From contig CAWATX010000002.1 of NCBI GenBank assembly GCA_963785065.1, positions 1,798,001-1,862,000 of the forward strand: DNA of 64,000 nucleotides, read 5' to 3'. This DNA comes from CAVSRC01 sp963785065. Lineage in GTDB: Bacteria; Pseudomonadota; Alphaproteobacteria; Rhizobiales; Kaistiaceae. A model generated the notes under the pieces. It worked only from the letters and a program-made list of their open reading frames with translations, did no database searches and had not been told where the DNA came from. Positions 53,707 through 60,937 of the stretch are shown here, piece by piece; position 1 is the first letter of the stretch, and each line of letters starts with the position of its first letter. A program made the position numbers and the translations under genes.

Positions 53707-55398
53707 TCAGGCGCGTAGTCGGAATTTGTGGGGCACCAGCGGTTCGCCGAGACTGCCCACCCGGGCCCCCTCGGTCGCCGGCTCCGCCACCATCTCGATG
53801 GCGTGGCAGGGGCACTGGTCGTAGCAGGTCGCGCAGCCCGTGCAGAGATCGAGATTGACGATGTATTTCTGCCCCTCGCCGAGCTTGACGATGGCCTGTT
53901 CGGGGCAGGCGGCTAGGCAATTGTCGCATTCGAAGCAGTTGCCGCAGGAGAGGCACCGATCGGCCTCGTAGCGCGCCTGCTTCTGGGTAATGCCGGCGAC
54001 CACCTCGGCGAAACCGGTGCGCGCCTCGACCGGCAGCTCGCTCATGTGGGTGCGGCCGGCGTCGAGATAGAGCGGCAGGTCGAGCTGGCCGAAATGGACC
54101 GCCGGGTTCTTGGCCGGCGGCTGATAGGTCTCGCCCCTCAGATAGGCGTCGATGGCGCGCGCCGCCTTCTTGCCGTGGCCGGTCGCCGCCGTCATGGTGC
54201 GCGGGCCGCCGATCACGTCGCCGCCGGCGAAGATGCCGGGATGCCCGGTCATCAGCCGCTCGTCGACCACGATGGTGTCGTCACGTCCGATCTCGATGCC
54301 GGAAATCTTGCGCAGGAAATCGACGTCGGCGCTCTGGCCCAGCGCCAGCACCAGCGAATCGACCGGCAGCGTCTCGAATTCGCCGGTCGGGTGCAGCGCG
54401 CCGTCGGCGTCCATCGCGATGCGCTCGATGGTCACGCCCTCCTTGCCGAAGCGCGTCGGGTTGGTCAGCCATTTCGCCTGGACCCCCTCGAGCATCGCCT
54501 GGTCGGCCTCGTAGGGTTCGGCGCGCATGTGCGCCCGGTCGCGGCGATAGACGAGGATCGCCTCCTCGACGCCGAGGCGCCGGGCGACGCGCGCGGCGTC
54601 CATGGCGGTGTTGCCGCCGCCGACGATTGCCGTCACGCGGCCGAGATTGGGCGCCATGCCCTTCTCGACGTGCTCGAGCATCGAGATCGCGTCGATCATC
54701 TGCTTGCCGTCGGCGGCGGGGATGTCGAGGTGGTTGCCGTCATGGGTGCCGACGGCGACGAAGCAGGCGTCGAAGCCGCCCGCCTTCATCTCGCCGACGA
54801 CGTCGTCGACGCGCGTGTTCATCGTCATGCGCACGCCCGTCGCCTCGATGCGCTTGATCTCGGCCAGCATTTCGGCGCGCGGCAGCCGGTAGGCGGGGAT
54901 GCCGTAATGCATCATGCCGCCGGGCTCGGCCTCGGCGTCGCGAATCTCCACCTCGTGGCCCATCAGGCGCAGGTGCCAGGCGCAGGAGAGGCCGCCCGGT
55001 CCGGCGCCGACCACCAGCACCTTCTTGCCGGTCGGCTTGCCGGGCGCGATTGTCCAGCCCTGCTCGACGGCAAGGTCGCCGAGGAAGCGCTCGACCGCGT
55101 GGATCGACACCGCTTCGTCGAGGTCCTTGCGGCTGCAGGCGCCCTCGCACGGGTGGTAGCAGGCGCGGCCGTGGATGCCGGGCAGCGGGTTGTCGCGCAC
55201 CAGCGTGCGCCACGCCGCCTCGCAGCGGCCTTCGCGCGCGTGCTCCAGCCATGCCTGGATGTTTTCGCCGGCAGGGCAGGCGCGGTTGCAGGGCGGCAGG
55301 TGATCGATCCAAGAAGGATGCTGCCAGCGCTGCGGACCGGCGCCCTTCTGGATGGTGGCCCGCAGAACCGGTGTCAGGTCTTCGAGGACAAAGCTCAT
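53707..55398 (-). CDS. GltD-like FAD/NAD(P) oxidoreductase with C-terminal 2x[4Fe-4S] ferredoxin domain
   Basis: A 563-residue protein. The N-terminal cysteine helix domain (CNRACPAGENIQAW, CYHPCEGACSR) is like the glutamate synthase small subunit. It is followed by an FAD loop VLVVGAGPGGLSCAWHLRLMGHEV, an NAD(P) loop AIVGGGNTAMDAARVARRLG and GIFAGGDVIGGPRTMTAATGHGKKAA. The C-terminus has CLSCGNCFECDNCLAACP and CTGCATCYDQCPCHAI, two ferredoxin-type clusters. No GltB is present; with nifJ next door it probably moves electrons between NAD(P)H and ferredoxin/flavodoxin. The ATG at 55398 is chosen over upstream frames since MSFVLEDLTPVLRA starts the fold. Confidence 0.88.
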   Translation of the reverse strand: MSFVLEDLTPVLRATIQKGAGPQRWQHPSWIDHLPPCNRACPAGENIQAWLEHAREGRCEAAWRTLVRDNPLPGIHGRACYHPCEGACSRKDLDEAVSIHAVERFLGDLAVEQGWTIAPGKPTGKKVLVVGAGPGGLSCAWHLRLMGHEVEIRDAEAEPGGMMHYGIPAYRLPRAEMLAEIKRIEATGVRMTMNTRVDDVVGEMKAGGFDACFVAVGTHDGNHLDIPAADGKQMIDAISMLEHVEKGMAPNLGRVTAIVGGGNTAMDAARVARRLGVEEAILVYRRDRAHMRAEPYEADQAMLEGVQAKWLTNPTRFGKEGVTIERIAMDADGALHPTGEFETLPVDSLVLALGQSADVDFLRKISGIEIGRDDTIVVDERLMTGHPGIFAGGDVIGGPRTMTAATGHGKKAARAIDAYLRGETYQPPAKNPAVHFGQLDLPLYLDAGRTHMSELPVEARTGFAEVVAGITQKQARYEADRCLSCGNCFECDNCLAACPEQAIVKLGEGQKYIVNLDLCTGCATCYDQCPCHAIEMVAEPATEGARVGSLGEPLVPHKFRLRA

Positions 55399-55473
55399 GC
55401 TGAATCGGCCCCTTGTTTGAAGTCGCCGGCAACCTGCCTGCGACGCATTAACTGGACATTGACGTGGCTCAGG

Positions 55474-55507
55474 CCGATTGAAATCGGGCGCCTGCAACGA
55501 GTGTCAA
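55474..55507 (-). promoter_or_regulatory. Predicted promoter of the NifJ unit with an inverted repeat over the -10
   Basis: Minus strand: TTGACA (55502-55507), 17-base spacer, weak -10 ATTTCA (55479-55484). A perfect inverted repeat CCGATT/AATCGG with 2 bases between (55474-55487) covers the -10, as a repressor site would. It does not match the FNR/FixK box TTGAT-N4-ATCAA. The rest of the 160-base gap (55399-55558) shows no gene. Confidence 0.45.
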
Positions 55508-55558
55508 GAAAACCCTTAGCAGGTCAACCGGCACAGCGGCAGATCATGGGGCGGCAGA

Positions 55559-56644
55559 TCAGGCGCCGCCGAGACGCTCCGGTGGCAGCGGCGGCAGACG
55601 GCCCGGATCAAACGGCGCGAGATCGACCGTGGCGGCGCCGTCGAGGATCAGCTCGGCCATCGCCTCGCCGGTTGCCGGCGCATTGAGGATGCCCCAGACG
55701 TTGTGGCCGGTTGCGAGATACGCGCCGGCAACCCCCGGCACCTGCCCGATCAGCGGCACGCCGTCCTGCGTCACCGGCCGGTAGCAGGCCTGGCGGGCGC
55801 GGATCGGGGCATCACGCAGCACCGGCGATATGTCGCGGCAGAGCGCCTCGAAGATTGCGCTCTCGTCCTCCTCCGGGATCACCTCGGCCGGGTCGACCGG
55901 GATCGGCGCCTGGCTGCGATAGCCGCAAACATAGGTGGTGCCGTCGCTGCGCGGGAAGACCTCCGGATGTGCCGCGCCATCGGGGGTTTCGAGAAACAGC
56001 GCATCGGCCGGCAGCGCGTCGCCAGTCTCGAAGACCAAGCTGTGGCCCTTGAGCCCATAGACCGGCGGCAGCGGCAGCCAGCGCGCCGCCAGCACCGACC
56101 ACGGCCCAAGCGCGATCACCATGGCATCGGCGGCAAGCGTCTCTCCATCGACCTCGACGCCGCTGACCTGTCCGTCCGCCTGCGCGATGCCGGTGACCGT
56201 GCCGGCGACGAGCTTGGCGCCATTGTCCTCGGCCGCCCGCATCATGGCGCGCGTGAAGCTGCCGGGATGCACCTGCGCCGTCGTCTCCGGGGAGCCGAGA
56301 AACTGACGGATTGCCACCGAATCCGAAACCCACCCAAGGGGAGCCGCGTCCGAGCCGGCGCCATAGCCGGCAAGGCCGCCATAGGTGGTCATGCGGCGAT
56401 AGTTCCATGCCGCATCGCCGCCAAGCGCCTCGGCCAGTTCAGCATGGAGGGCGAAGCTCCGCCGGGCGAGGCGCTGCAGCGATCCGCCGTCGCACCAGTC
56501 GAGCGCCAGGAACCCGCCCGACTTGCCCGAGGCGGCGTTGGCGACGCCCGTGCGCTCGACCAACGTCACTCCAGCGCCGCGTCGGCTGAGGAAATAGGCG
56601 ATCGAGCAGCCGATCGCGCCACCGCCGCAGATCAACACATGCAT
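55559..56644 (-). CDS. FAD-dependent oxidoreductase, D-amino-acid oxidase (DAO) family
   Basis: A 361-residue flavoprotein with an N-terminal dinucleotide loop MHVLICGGGAIGCSIAYFLSRRG and VTLVERTG, then NAASGKSGGFLAL, GLKGHSLVFETG and a C-terminal PVTQDGVPLIGQVPGVAGAYLATGHNVWGI, the DAO/glycine-oxidase type ending. The family oxidises amino or secondary-amine substrates, and the specific substrate is not visible. The ATG at 56644 directly precedes the FAD fold. A 156-base gap separates it from the divergent VOC gene. Confidence 0.88.
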   Translation of the reverse strand: MHVLICGGGAIGCSIAYFLSRRGAGVTLVERTGVANAASGKSGGFLALDWCDGGSLQRLARRSFALHAELAEALGGDAAWNYRRMTTYGGLAGYGAGSDAAPLGWVSDSVAIRQFLGSPETTAQVHPGSFTRAMMRAAEDNGAKLVAGTVTGIAQADGQVSGVEVDGETLAADAMVIALGPWSVLAARWLPLPPVYGLKGHSLVFETGDALPADALFLETPDGAAHPEVFPRSDGTTYVCGYRSQAPIPVDPAEVIPEEDESAIFEALCRDISPVLRDAPIRARQACYRPVTQDGVPLIGQVPGVAGAYLATGHNVWGILNAPATGEAMAELILDGAATVDLAPFDPGRLPPLPPERLGGA

Positions 56645-56800
56645 CGCTCTCAGCCCCTGTTGCGTGATCGCCCTATGCGATGGCAATCCTGCCGCATAAG
56701 GGCGGAAAAGGCTTCAGCCAATTTCCGCTTCAGCGCCGCCTGGTTGTTCTGGGGGCCGTGTGGACCTAGAAGTCTCGCACAGCCGGGGGAGGGACCGCTT

Positions 56801-57169
56801 GTGGGCATTGTTGCAATCGATCACATCCAGCTTGCCATGCCGGCAGGCGAAGAGGACAGGGCGCGTGCTTTCTACCAGGGCGTGCTTGGCCTCGCAGAGC
56901 AGCCGAAGCCGAAGAATCTGGCCAGGCGCGGCGGCGCCTGGTTCGCCAAGGGCGACGTCAAGATCCATCTCGGCGTCGAGGCCGGGTTTCGACCGGCGAA
57001 GAAGGCCCATCCCGCCTTGCGGGTGGAGAACCTCGCCGAACTGAGGGCGCACTGCGAGGCAGCCGGCTATCCGACCGTCGATGACGAGCCGCTGCCCGGC
57101 TACGCGCGCTTCTACGTCTACGATCCCTTCGGCAACCGCATCGAGTGCCTGGAGTCGAACCAGGCATAA
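56801..57169 (+). CDS. VOC (glyoxalase/bleomycin-resistance) superfamily protein
   Basis: A 122-residue vicinal-oxygen-chelate protein: start IVAIDHIQLAMPAGEEDRARAFYQGVLGL, middle VKIHLGVEAGFRPAKKAHPALRV, end GYARFYVYDPFGNRIECLE. The possible metal ligands are the first His and the C-terminal Glu. The function could be a lactoylglutathione lyase-like or ring-cleaving enzyme, or none of these; short single-domain members are often unassigned. The GTG at 56801 has a strong GGGGGAGGG ribosome-binding site, which decides this start. It converges on pfkB. Confidence 0.8.
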   Translation: MGIVAIDHIQLAMPAGEEDRARAFYQGVLGLAEQPKPKNLARRGGAWFAKGDVKIHLGVEAGFRPAKKAHPALRVENLAELRAHCEAAGYPTVDDEPLPGYARFYVYDPFGNRIECLESNQA

Positions 57170-57196
57170 GGAAATCCGGCAAGCCTGGGGGAGGGC

Positions 57197-58150
57197 TCAG
57201 GAGACCTTTTCGGGGAAGGTGCCGAGCGAGCCGGAGCGCAACTCGTCGTAGATGCGCTTCACGTCGGTGGTCCGGCAGAGTCGCGTACCGGCGGTGAGCA
57301 CGCTCGCCGCGCCCGCCGCGATGGCGAAGGTCAGCGCGTCCTCGATGCTGCGCTGTTCCGACAGCGCCAGCGCCATGGCGCCGACGAAACTGTCACCGGC
57401 GCCGACCGCCGAATGCGCCTGCACCCGCGGCGAGCGCATGCGCAGCACCCCGTCGCGGGTGGCGACCATGGCGCCCGAAGCGCCCATCGTGACCGCCACG
57501 ATCTCGGCGCGGCCGCGCTGCACCAGATCGACCGCCGCATCGCGCGCCGCCTCGTCGTCGAGGCGTCTGCCTTTGAGCGCCTCCAGCTCGTTGATCGAGG
57601 GCTTGACCATGTAGACCGGCACGCGTTCGAGCGTGACGGAGAGGCCGGCACCGGAGGAATCGAGGATGAACTTGCCGCCCTTGTCGCGCACGATCTCGGC
57701 AACCTGGGCGAGCACATTGGTCGGCGCCCCCAAAGGCACGCTGCCGCTGGCGACGAAATAGTCGAACTTGGCCCGGCGCACCGCCTCCAGGCAGGCCTCC
57801 ATCTCCTCCGGCGAAAGCTTCGGGCCGTTGGGGGTGAAGCGGTATTCGGAGCCGGTCTTGCGCTCATAGACCGTGAAGGAGATGCGCGTATTGCCCTTGA
57901 TCGGCACGATGGTGCGGCGGATTCCGGCGTCGCCGAGCAGCTGGTCGAGCAGCGCGCCGGAAAACCCGCCGGCCGGGCAGATGACCTCCGCCTCGCCGCC
58001 AAGCTCGGTGATCACCCGCGCCACGTTCACGCCGCCGCCGCCGGGATCGTAGGTTTCGTTCGAGGTACGCACTTTGTGGACGGGGCGGACCAGGTCCGCC
58101 TCGCTCGCCACGTCGATGGTCGGGTTCAGCGACATCGTGACGATTCTCAT
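57197..58150 (-). CDS. PfkB-family sugar kinase (6-phosphofructokinase II / 1-phosphofructokinase type)
   Basis: A 317-residue ribokinase-fold enzyme with MSLNPTIDVASEADLV, the glycine-rich PGGGGVNVARVITELGGEAE, KPSINELEALKGR and the catalytic Asp in SAVGAGDSFVGAMALAL. The N-terminal SLNPTID and VRxVHKVR blocks resemble E. coli PfkB (Pfk-2) and FruK. No fructose PTS genes are adjacent, so a 6-phosphofructokinase role is favoured over FruK. That would give an Embden-Meyerhof route to pyruvate for NifJ. The ATG at 58150 follows a GGAG site. Confidence 0.88.
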   Translation of the reverse strand: MRIVTMSLNPTIDVASEADLVRPVHKVRTSNETYDPGGGGVNVARVITELGGEAEVICPAGGFSGALLDQLLGDAGIRRTIVPIKGNTRISFTVYERKTGSEYRFTPNGPKLSPEEMEACLEAVRRAKFDYFVASGSVPLGAPTNVLAQVAEIVRDKGGKFILDSSGAGLSVTLERVPVYMVKPSINELEALKGRRLDDEAARDAAVDLVQRGRAEIVAVTMGASGAMVATRDGVLRMRSPRVQAHSAVGAGDSFVGAMALALSEQRSIEDALTFAIAAGAASVLTAGTRLCRTTDVKRIYDELRSGSLGTFPEKVS

Positions 58151-58224
58151 CAGTTACTCCCGGCAAATCACCAATTTTACCATGTTCGCAGCCATTACAC
58201 TGTCACAGGCAGGATGGCGAGCGG

Positions 58225-58252
58225 TTGCGCTATCGCAATGACCTCGTATTTA
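58225..58252 (+). promoter_or_regulatory. Possible promoter of the HerA-like gene
   Basis: TTGCGC (58225-58230), a 16-base spacer and TATTTA (58247-58252) point toward the ATG at 58320. A short TTGCG/CGCAA inverted repeat overlaps the -35. Tentative. The 169-base gap to pfkB contains no gene. Confidence 0.3.
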
Positions 58253-58319
58253 CCTTTTGCGGCGCATGTTGCCAGCCACAAGGCCGGTTTTTTCAGCCGT
58301 TCCTGGGCAGGAGCGTCAC

Positions 58320-60035
58320 ATGGACGTCGATGCGCACGACCTCGGTCGCATCGTCACAGTTAACGGTTCGGGAGCGGACGCCCGGCTGTTCAAGTCGACG
58401 GCCGCCATGGTCGCCGACGAAGGCGGGCTGACCATCGGCCGCCTGGTCGGGATTCGCGTCGATCATTCGCTGGTCGTCGGCGTCGTCGTGTCGATGACCG
58501 TCTCCATGCCCGATACGCAGGACGAGGACAGCGGCCATCTGGTCGCCACCGTCGACTTCATGGGAGAGATCCGGCGCTACGGCAGCGACAGCGCCAGCTT
58601 CCAGCGCGGCGTCACCACCTATCCGACCATCGGCAACGTCATCCGCCGGCTGACCACCGCCGACGTCGCCGTCATCCACCGCATCGACAGCGGCGACACC
58701 ATCGAGGTCGGCCGCCTGCGCCTCGATTCCTCAGTCCCTGCCCTGATCAATTTCGAGGACCTGCTGCGCAAGCACTTCGCCGTGCTCGGCACCACCGGCG
58801 TCGGCAAGTCCACCGCGGTGGCGCTCATCCTCCAGGAAATCCTCAAGAAGAAGGCCAATCTCCGGATCTTCCTGGTCGATCCGCACAACGAATATGCCCA
58901 TTGCTTCGGCGAGCTGGCGCATGTCATCAACCCGAAGACGCTGCTGCTGCCCTACTGGCTGTTCAACTTCGAGGAGATCGTCGACGTCTTCTTCCGTGGC
59001 CGTCCCGGCGTCGAGGAGGAAACCGAGATCCTCGCCGAGCTGATCCCGGTCGCCAAGGCGCGCTACGCCGCCAATGCCCGCGGCGAGCACGTGCAGTTGC
59101 GCAAGAGCTCGGCCGTCGGCTTCACCGCCGACACGCCGGTGCCCTACCGCATCTCCGAGCTGGTCAATCTCATCAATGACGCCATGGGCAAGCTCGAGAA
59201 TCGCACCCAGTGGACCAAGTACCATCGCCTGGTCACGCGCATCGAGACGCTCGGCAACAATTCGCGCTACGCCTTCATGTTCAACAACCTCTTCGTCGAG
59301 GACATGATGGTGCAGGTGCTGGAGGACCTCTTCCGCCTGCCGATCAACGGCAAGCCGATCACCGTGCTGCAGCTCGCCGGCCTGCCGGCGGAGGTGGTCG
59401 ATTCGGTGGTCTCCGTGGTCACCCGCATGGGCTTCGAGTTCGGCGTGTGGAGCGAGGGCGCGGCGCCGCTCCTGGTGTGCTGCGAGGAGGCCCACCGTTA
59501 CGCCCCCGCCGACCGCAAGCTCGGCTTCGGGCCGACCCGCAAGGCGCTGTCGCGCATTGCCAAGGAAGGCCGCAAATACAGCGTTTTCCTCGGCGCCATC
59601 ACCCAGCGCCCGACCGAACTCGACGCCACCATCCTGTCGCAGTGCTCGACCGTCTTCGCCATGCGCATGGCCAACGATCGCGACCAGGAGATCGTTCGTT
59701 CGGCGGTGCCTGATGCCGCCGCCAGCCTGATCGCCTTCCTGCCCTCGCTCGGCACGCGCGAGGCCATTGCCTTCGGCGAGGGCGTGCCGTTGCCCACCCG
59801 CTTCACCTTCAAGGATGTTTCCGAGAACCGCCTGCCGCGCAGCCAGTCCGGCCGCCTCGGCCGGTTGGAGGATGGTGGCCGCCTCGACGACGACTTCATC
59901 CATGCGGTGGTCGACCGCTGGCGCGAATCCTCCACCGTCAACACGGCGCCGCGCGTCGGCCTGTCGATCCTGGAGGAACCCAGGCTCGCCGACGAGGGTC
60001 TCGGCGCGCCACTGATCCCGCGCCGCATCGGCTGA
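58320..60035 (+). CDS. HerA-like ATP-binding protein (DUF87)
   Basis: A 571-residue HerA/FtsK-clade ATPase. An N-terminal beta-barrel (about residues 1-130, with LGRIVTVNGSGADARL) is followed by Walker A VLGTTGVGKSTAVALILQEIL, LVDPHNEYAHCF, Walker B LLVCCEEAHRYAP and the helicase-like ARIAKEGRKYSVFLGAITQRPTELD ending, with an arginine-finger region TVFAMRMAND. Homologues in archaea act with the nuclease NurA in end resection; bacterial ones are mostly uncharacterised or serve in defence. No NurA or other nuclease is adjacent here. The ATG at 58320 follows AGGAGCG. Confidence 0.85.
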   Translation: MDVDAHDLGRIVTVNGSGADARLFKSTAAMVADEGGLTIGRLVGIRVDHSLVVGVVVSMTVSMPDTQDEDSGHLVATVDFMGEIRRYGSDSASFQRGVTTYPTIGNVIRRLTTADVAVIHRIDSGDTIEVGRLRLDSSVPALINFEDLLRKHFAVLGTTGVGKSTAVALILQEILKKKANLRIFLVDPHNEYAHCFGELAHVINPKTLLLPYWLFNFEEIVDVFFRGRPGVEEETEILAELIPVAKARYAANARGEHVQLRKSSAVGFTADTPVPYRISELVNLINDAMGKLENRTQWTKYHRLVTRIETLGNNSRYAFMFNNLFVEDMMVQVLEDLFRLPINGKPITVLQLAGLPAEVVDSVVSVVTRMGFEFGVWSEGAAPLLVCCEEAHRYAPADRKLGFGPTRKALSRIAKEGRKYSVFLGAITQRPTELDATILSQCSTVFAMRMANDRDQEIVRSAVPDAAASLIAFLPSLGTREAIAFGEGVPLPTRFTFKDVSENRLPRSQSGRLGRLEDGGRLDDDFIHAVVDRWRESSTVNTAPRVGLSILEEPRLADEGLGAPLIPRRIG

Positions 60036-60057
60036 ACGCGGCGCGCCGGCTGCCGGC

Positions 60058-60720
60058 TCAGTCCTCCGCCGCCGGACCCCGATAGGCGGCCAGGAACATG
60101 TCCACGGCGGAGTCCACCACGGCGTCGATCTGTTCCTCGCTCGGCCGTTCCCGCGCGCCGAACATCAGCGGCCGCGACAGGGTCGTCTGGGTGAGGTCGA
60201 GGAACTGGGCAGCGGCGAGGTAGGTGTCGTCGATAGCCAGCCTGCCGGCCGCGATCTGGGCCGTGAAATAGTCCACCAGCTGCCCGGCGCACAGGCGCGG
60301 GCCCTCTTCGAAGAATTCGTTGGCGATGTCCGGCATTCGTTCGGCCATGGCGATGACCGTGCGCGTTGCCATCACCACGTGGCTCGCCGTGATGAAGCGG
60401 GCGAACTGCCGGCCGACGCGCGTCAGCACGGCGCGCACGTCCGCCTCGTCCGGGTCGATGGTGAAGATGGCCGGAAACTGCCGCGCCTTTTCCTCGCGGA
60501 TCAGCTCCTGGAACAGCCGCTCCTTGCTTTCGAAATAGACGTAGAGCGTGCCCTTCGAGACACCGGCTTCCCTGGCAATGTCGCCCATGCTGGTGGCGTC
60601 GAAGCCCTGACCCATGAACATGCGATAGGCGCCGTCGAGGATCTGGCGGCGCTTGCGATTGTCCTGGCCGGCGGCGGCGCGGCCGTGGCCCGCTTCCCCC
60701 GTCGGCTCAACGATTGTCAT
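60058..60720 (-). CDS. TetR-family transcriptional regulator of the EmrAB-type pump
   Basis: A 220-residue repressor with an N-terminal TetR helix-turn-helix RRQILDGAYRMFMGQGFDATSMGDIAREAGVSKGTLYVYF split over residues 26-65 and a C-terminal ligand domain like the AefR/TetR_C group. The ATG at 60720 is chosen because GGAG lies nine bases upstream; the in-frame ATG at 60735 has its GGAG too close. It is divergent from emrA/emrB-like genes and shares a control region with two matching operators, so it most likely represses both itself and the pump. Confidence 0.9.
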   Translation of the reverse strand: MTIVEPTGEAGHGRAAAGQDNRKRRQILDGAYRMFMGQGFDATSMGDIAREAGVSKGTLYVYFESKERLFQELIREEKARQFPAIFTIDPDEADVRAVLTRVGRQFARFITASHVVMATRTVIAMAERMPDIANEFFEEGPRLCAGQLVDYFTAQIAAGRLAIDDTYLAAAQFLDLTQTTLSRPLMFGARERPSEEQIDAVVDSAVDMFLAAYRGPAAED

Positions 60721-60789
60721 GAGATTCGTCTCCATTCTCCGACCCGGTCGGCCTAGCACGCGGGGTGCAACAGGCCCTCGAAAAAAAAT

Positions 60790-60810
60790 GACCGAACCGT
60801 TCAGTTCGAT
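60790..60810. promoter_or_regulatory. TetR operator O1 (next to the tetR start site)
   Basis: The 21-base site centres on CCGAAC-C-GTTCAG (60792-60804), an almost perfect palindrome with one mismatch. Read on the plus strand it differs by one base from the minus-strand reading of O2 (60847-60867). It lies a few bases downstream of the predicted tetR transcription start near 60807. Confidence 0.7.
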
Positions 60811-60811
60811 C

Positions 60812-60840
60812 TTGAAATAGGCTTTCGAGGGGCGTATGTC
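60812..60840 (+). promoter_or_regulatory. Predicted promoter of the emrA/emrB-like genes
   Basis: TTGAAA (60812-60817), 17-base spacer, TATGTC (60835-60840). It overlaps almost completely with the opposite tetR promoter. Transcription would start near 60847, at the edge of operator O2. Confidence 0.6.
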
Positions 60841-60842
60841 AA
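60814..60842 (-). promoter_or_regulatory. Predicted tetR promoter, face-to-face with the pump promoter
   Basis: Minus strand: TTGACA (60837-60842), 17-base spacer, TATTTC (60814-60819). Its -35 overlaps the pump's -10 and the reverse, so the two promoters should exclude each other even without the repressor. Confidence 0.6.
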
Positions 60843-60846
60843 GTCC

Positions 60847-60867
60847 ATCGAACCGAACGGTTCGGTC
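60847..60867. promoter_or_regulatory. TetR operator O2 (next to the pump start site)
   Basis: Contains the perfect palindrome CCGAAC-G-GTTCGG (60853-60865). It sits just downstream of the pump -10, where a bound dimer would block initiation. It matches O1 in 20 of 21 positions in inverted orientation. Confidence 0.75.
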
Positions 60868-60937
60868 AATATCAAGGCGCCGATGGTGCATAACCCTTTG
60901 AAAGAGCCTGCATTCAGGCTCCAGTCAGGATTGAGCA

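Noticed and set aside
55399..55558. NifA/sigma54 or FNR-type control of the nifJ unit
   Set aside because: I looked for TGT-N10-ACA, TGGCAC-N5-TTGC and TTGAT-N4-ATCAA by eye on both strands and found none; only a sigma70-like promoter and an unassigned inverted repeat are visible.
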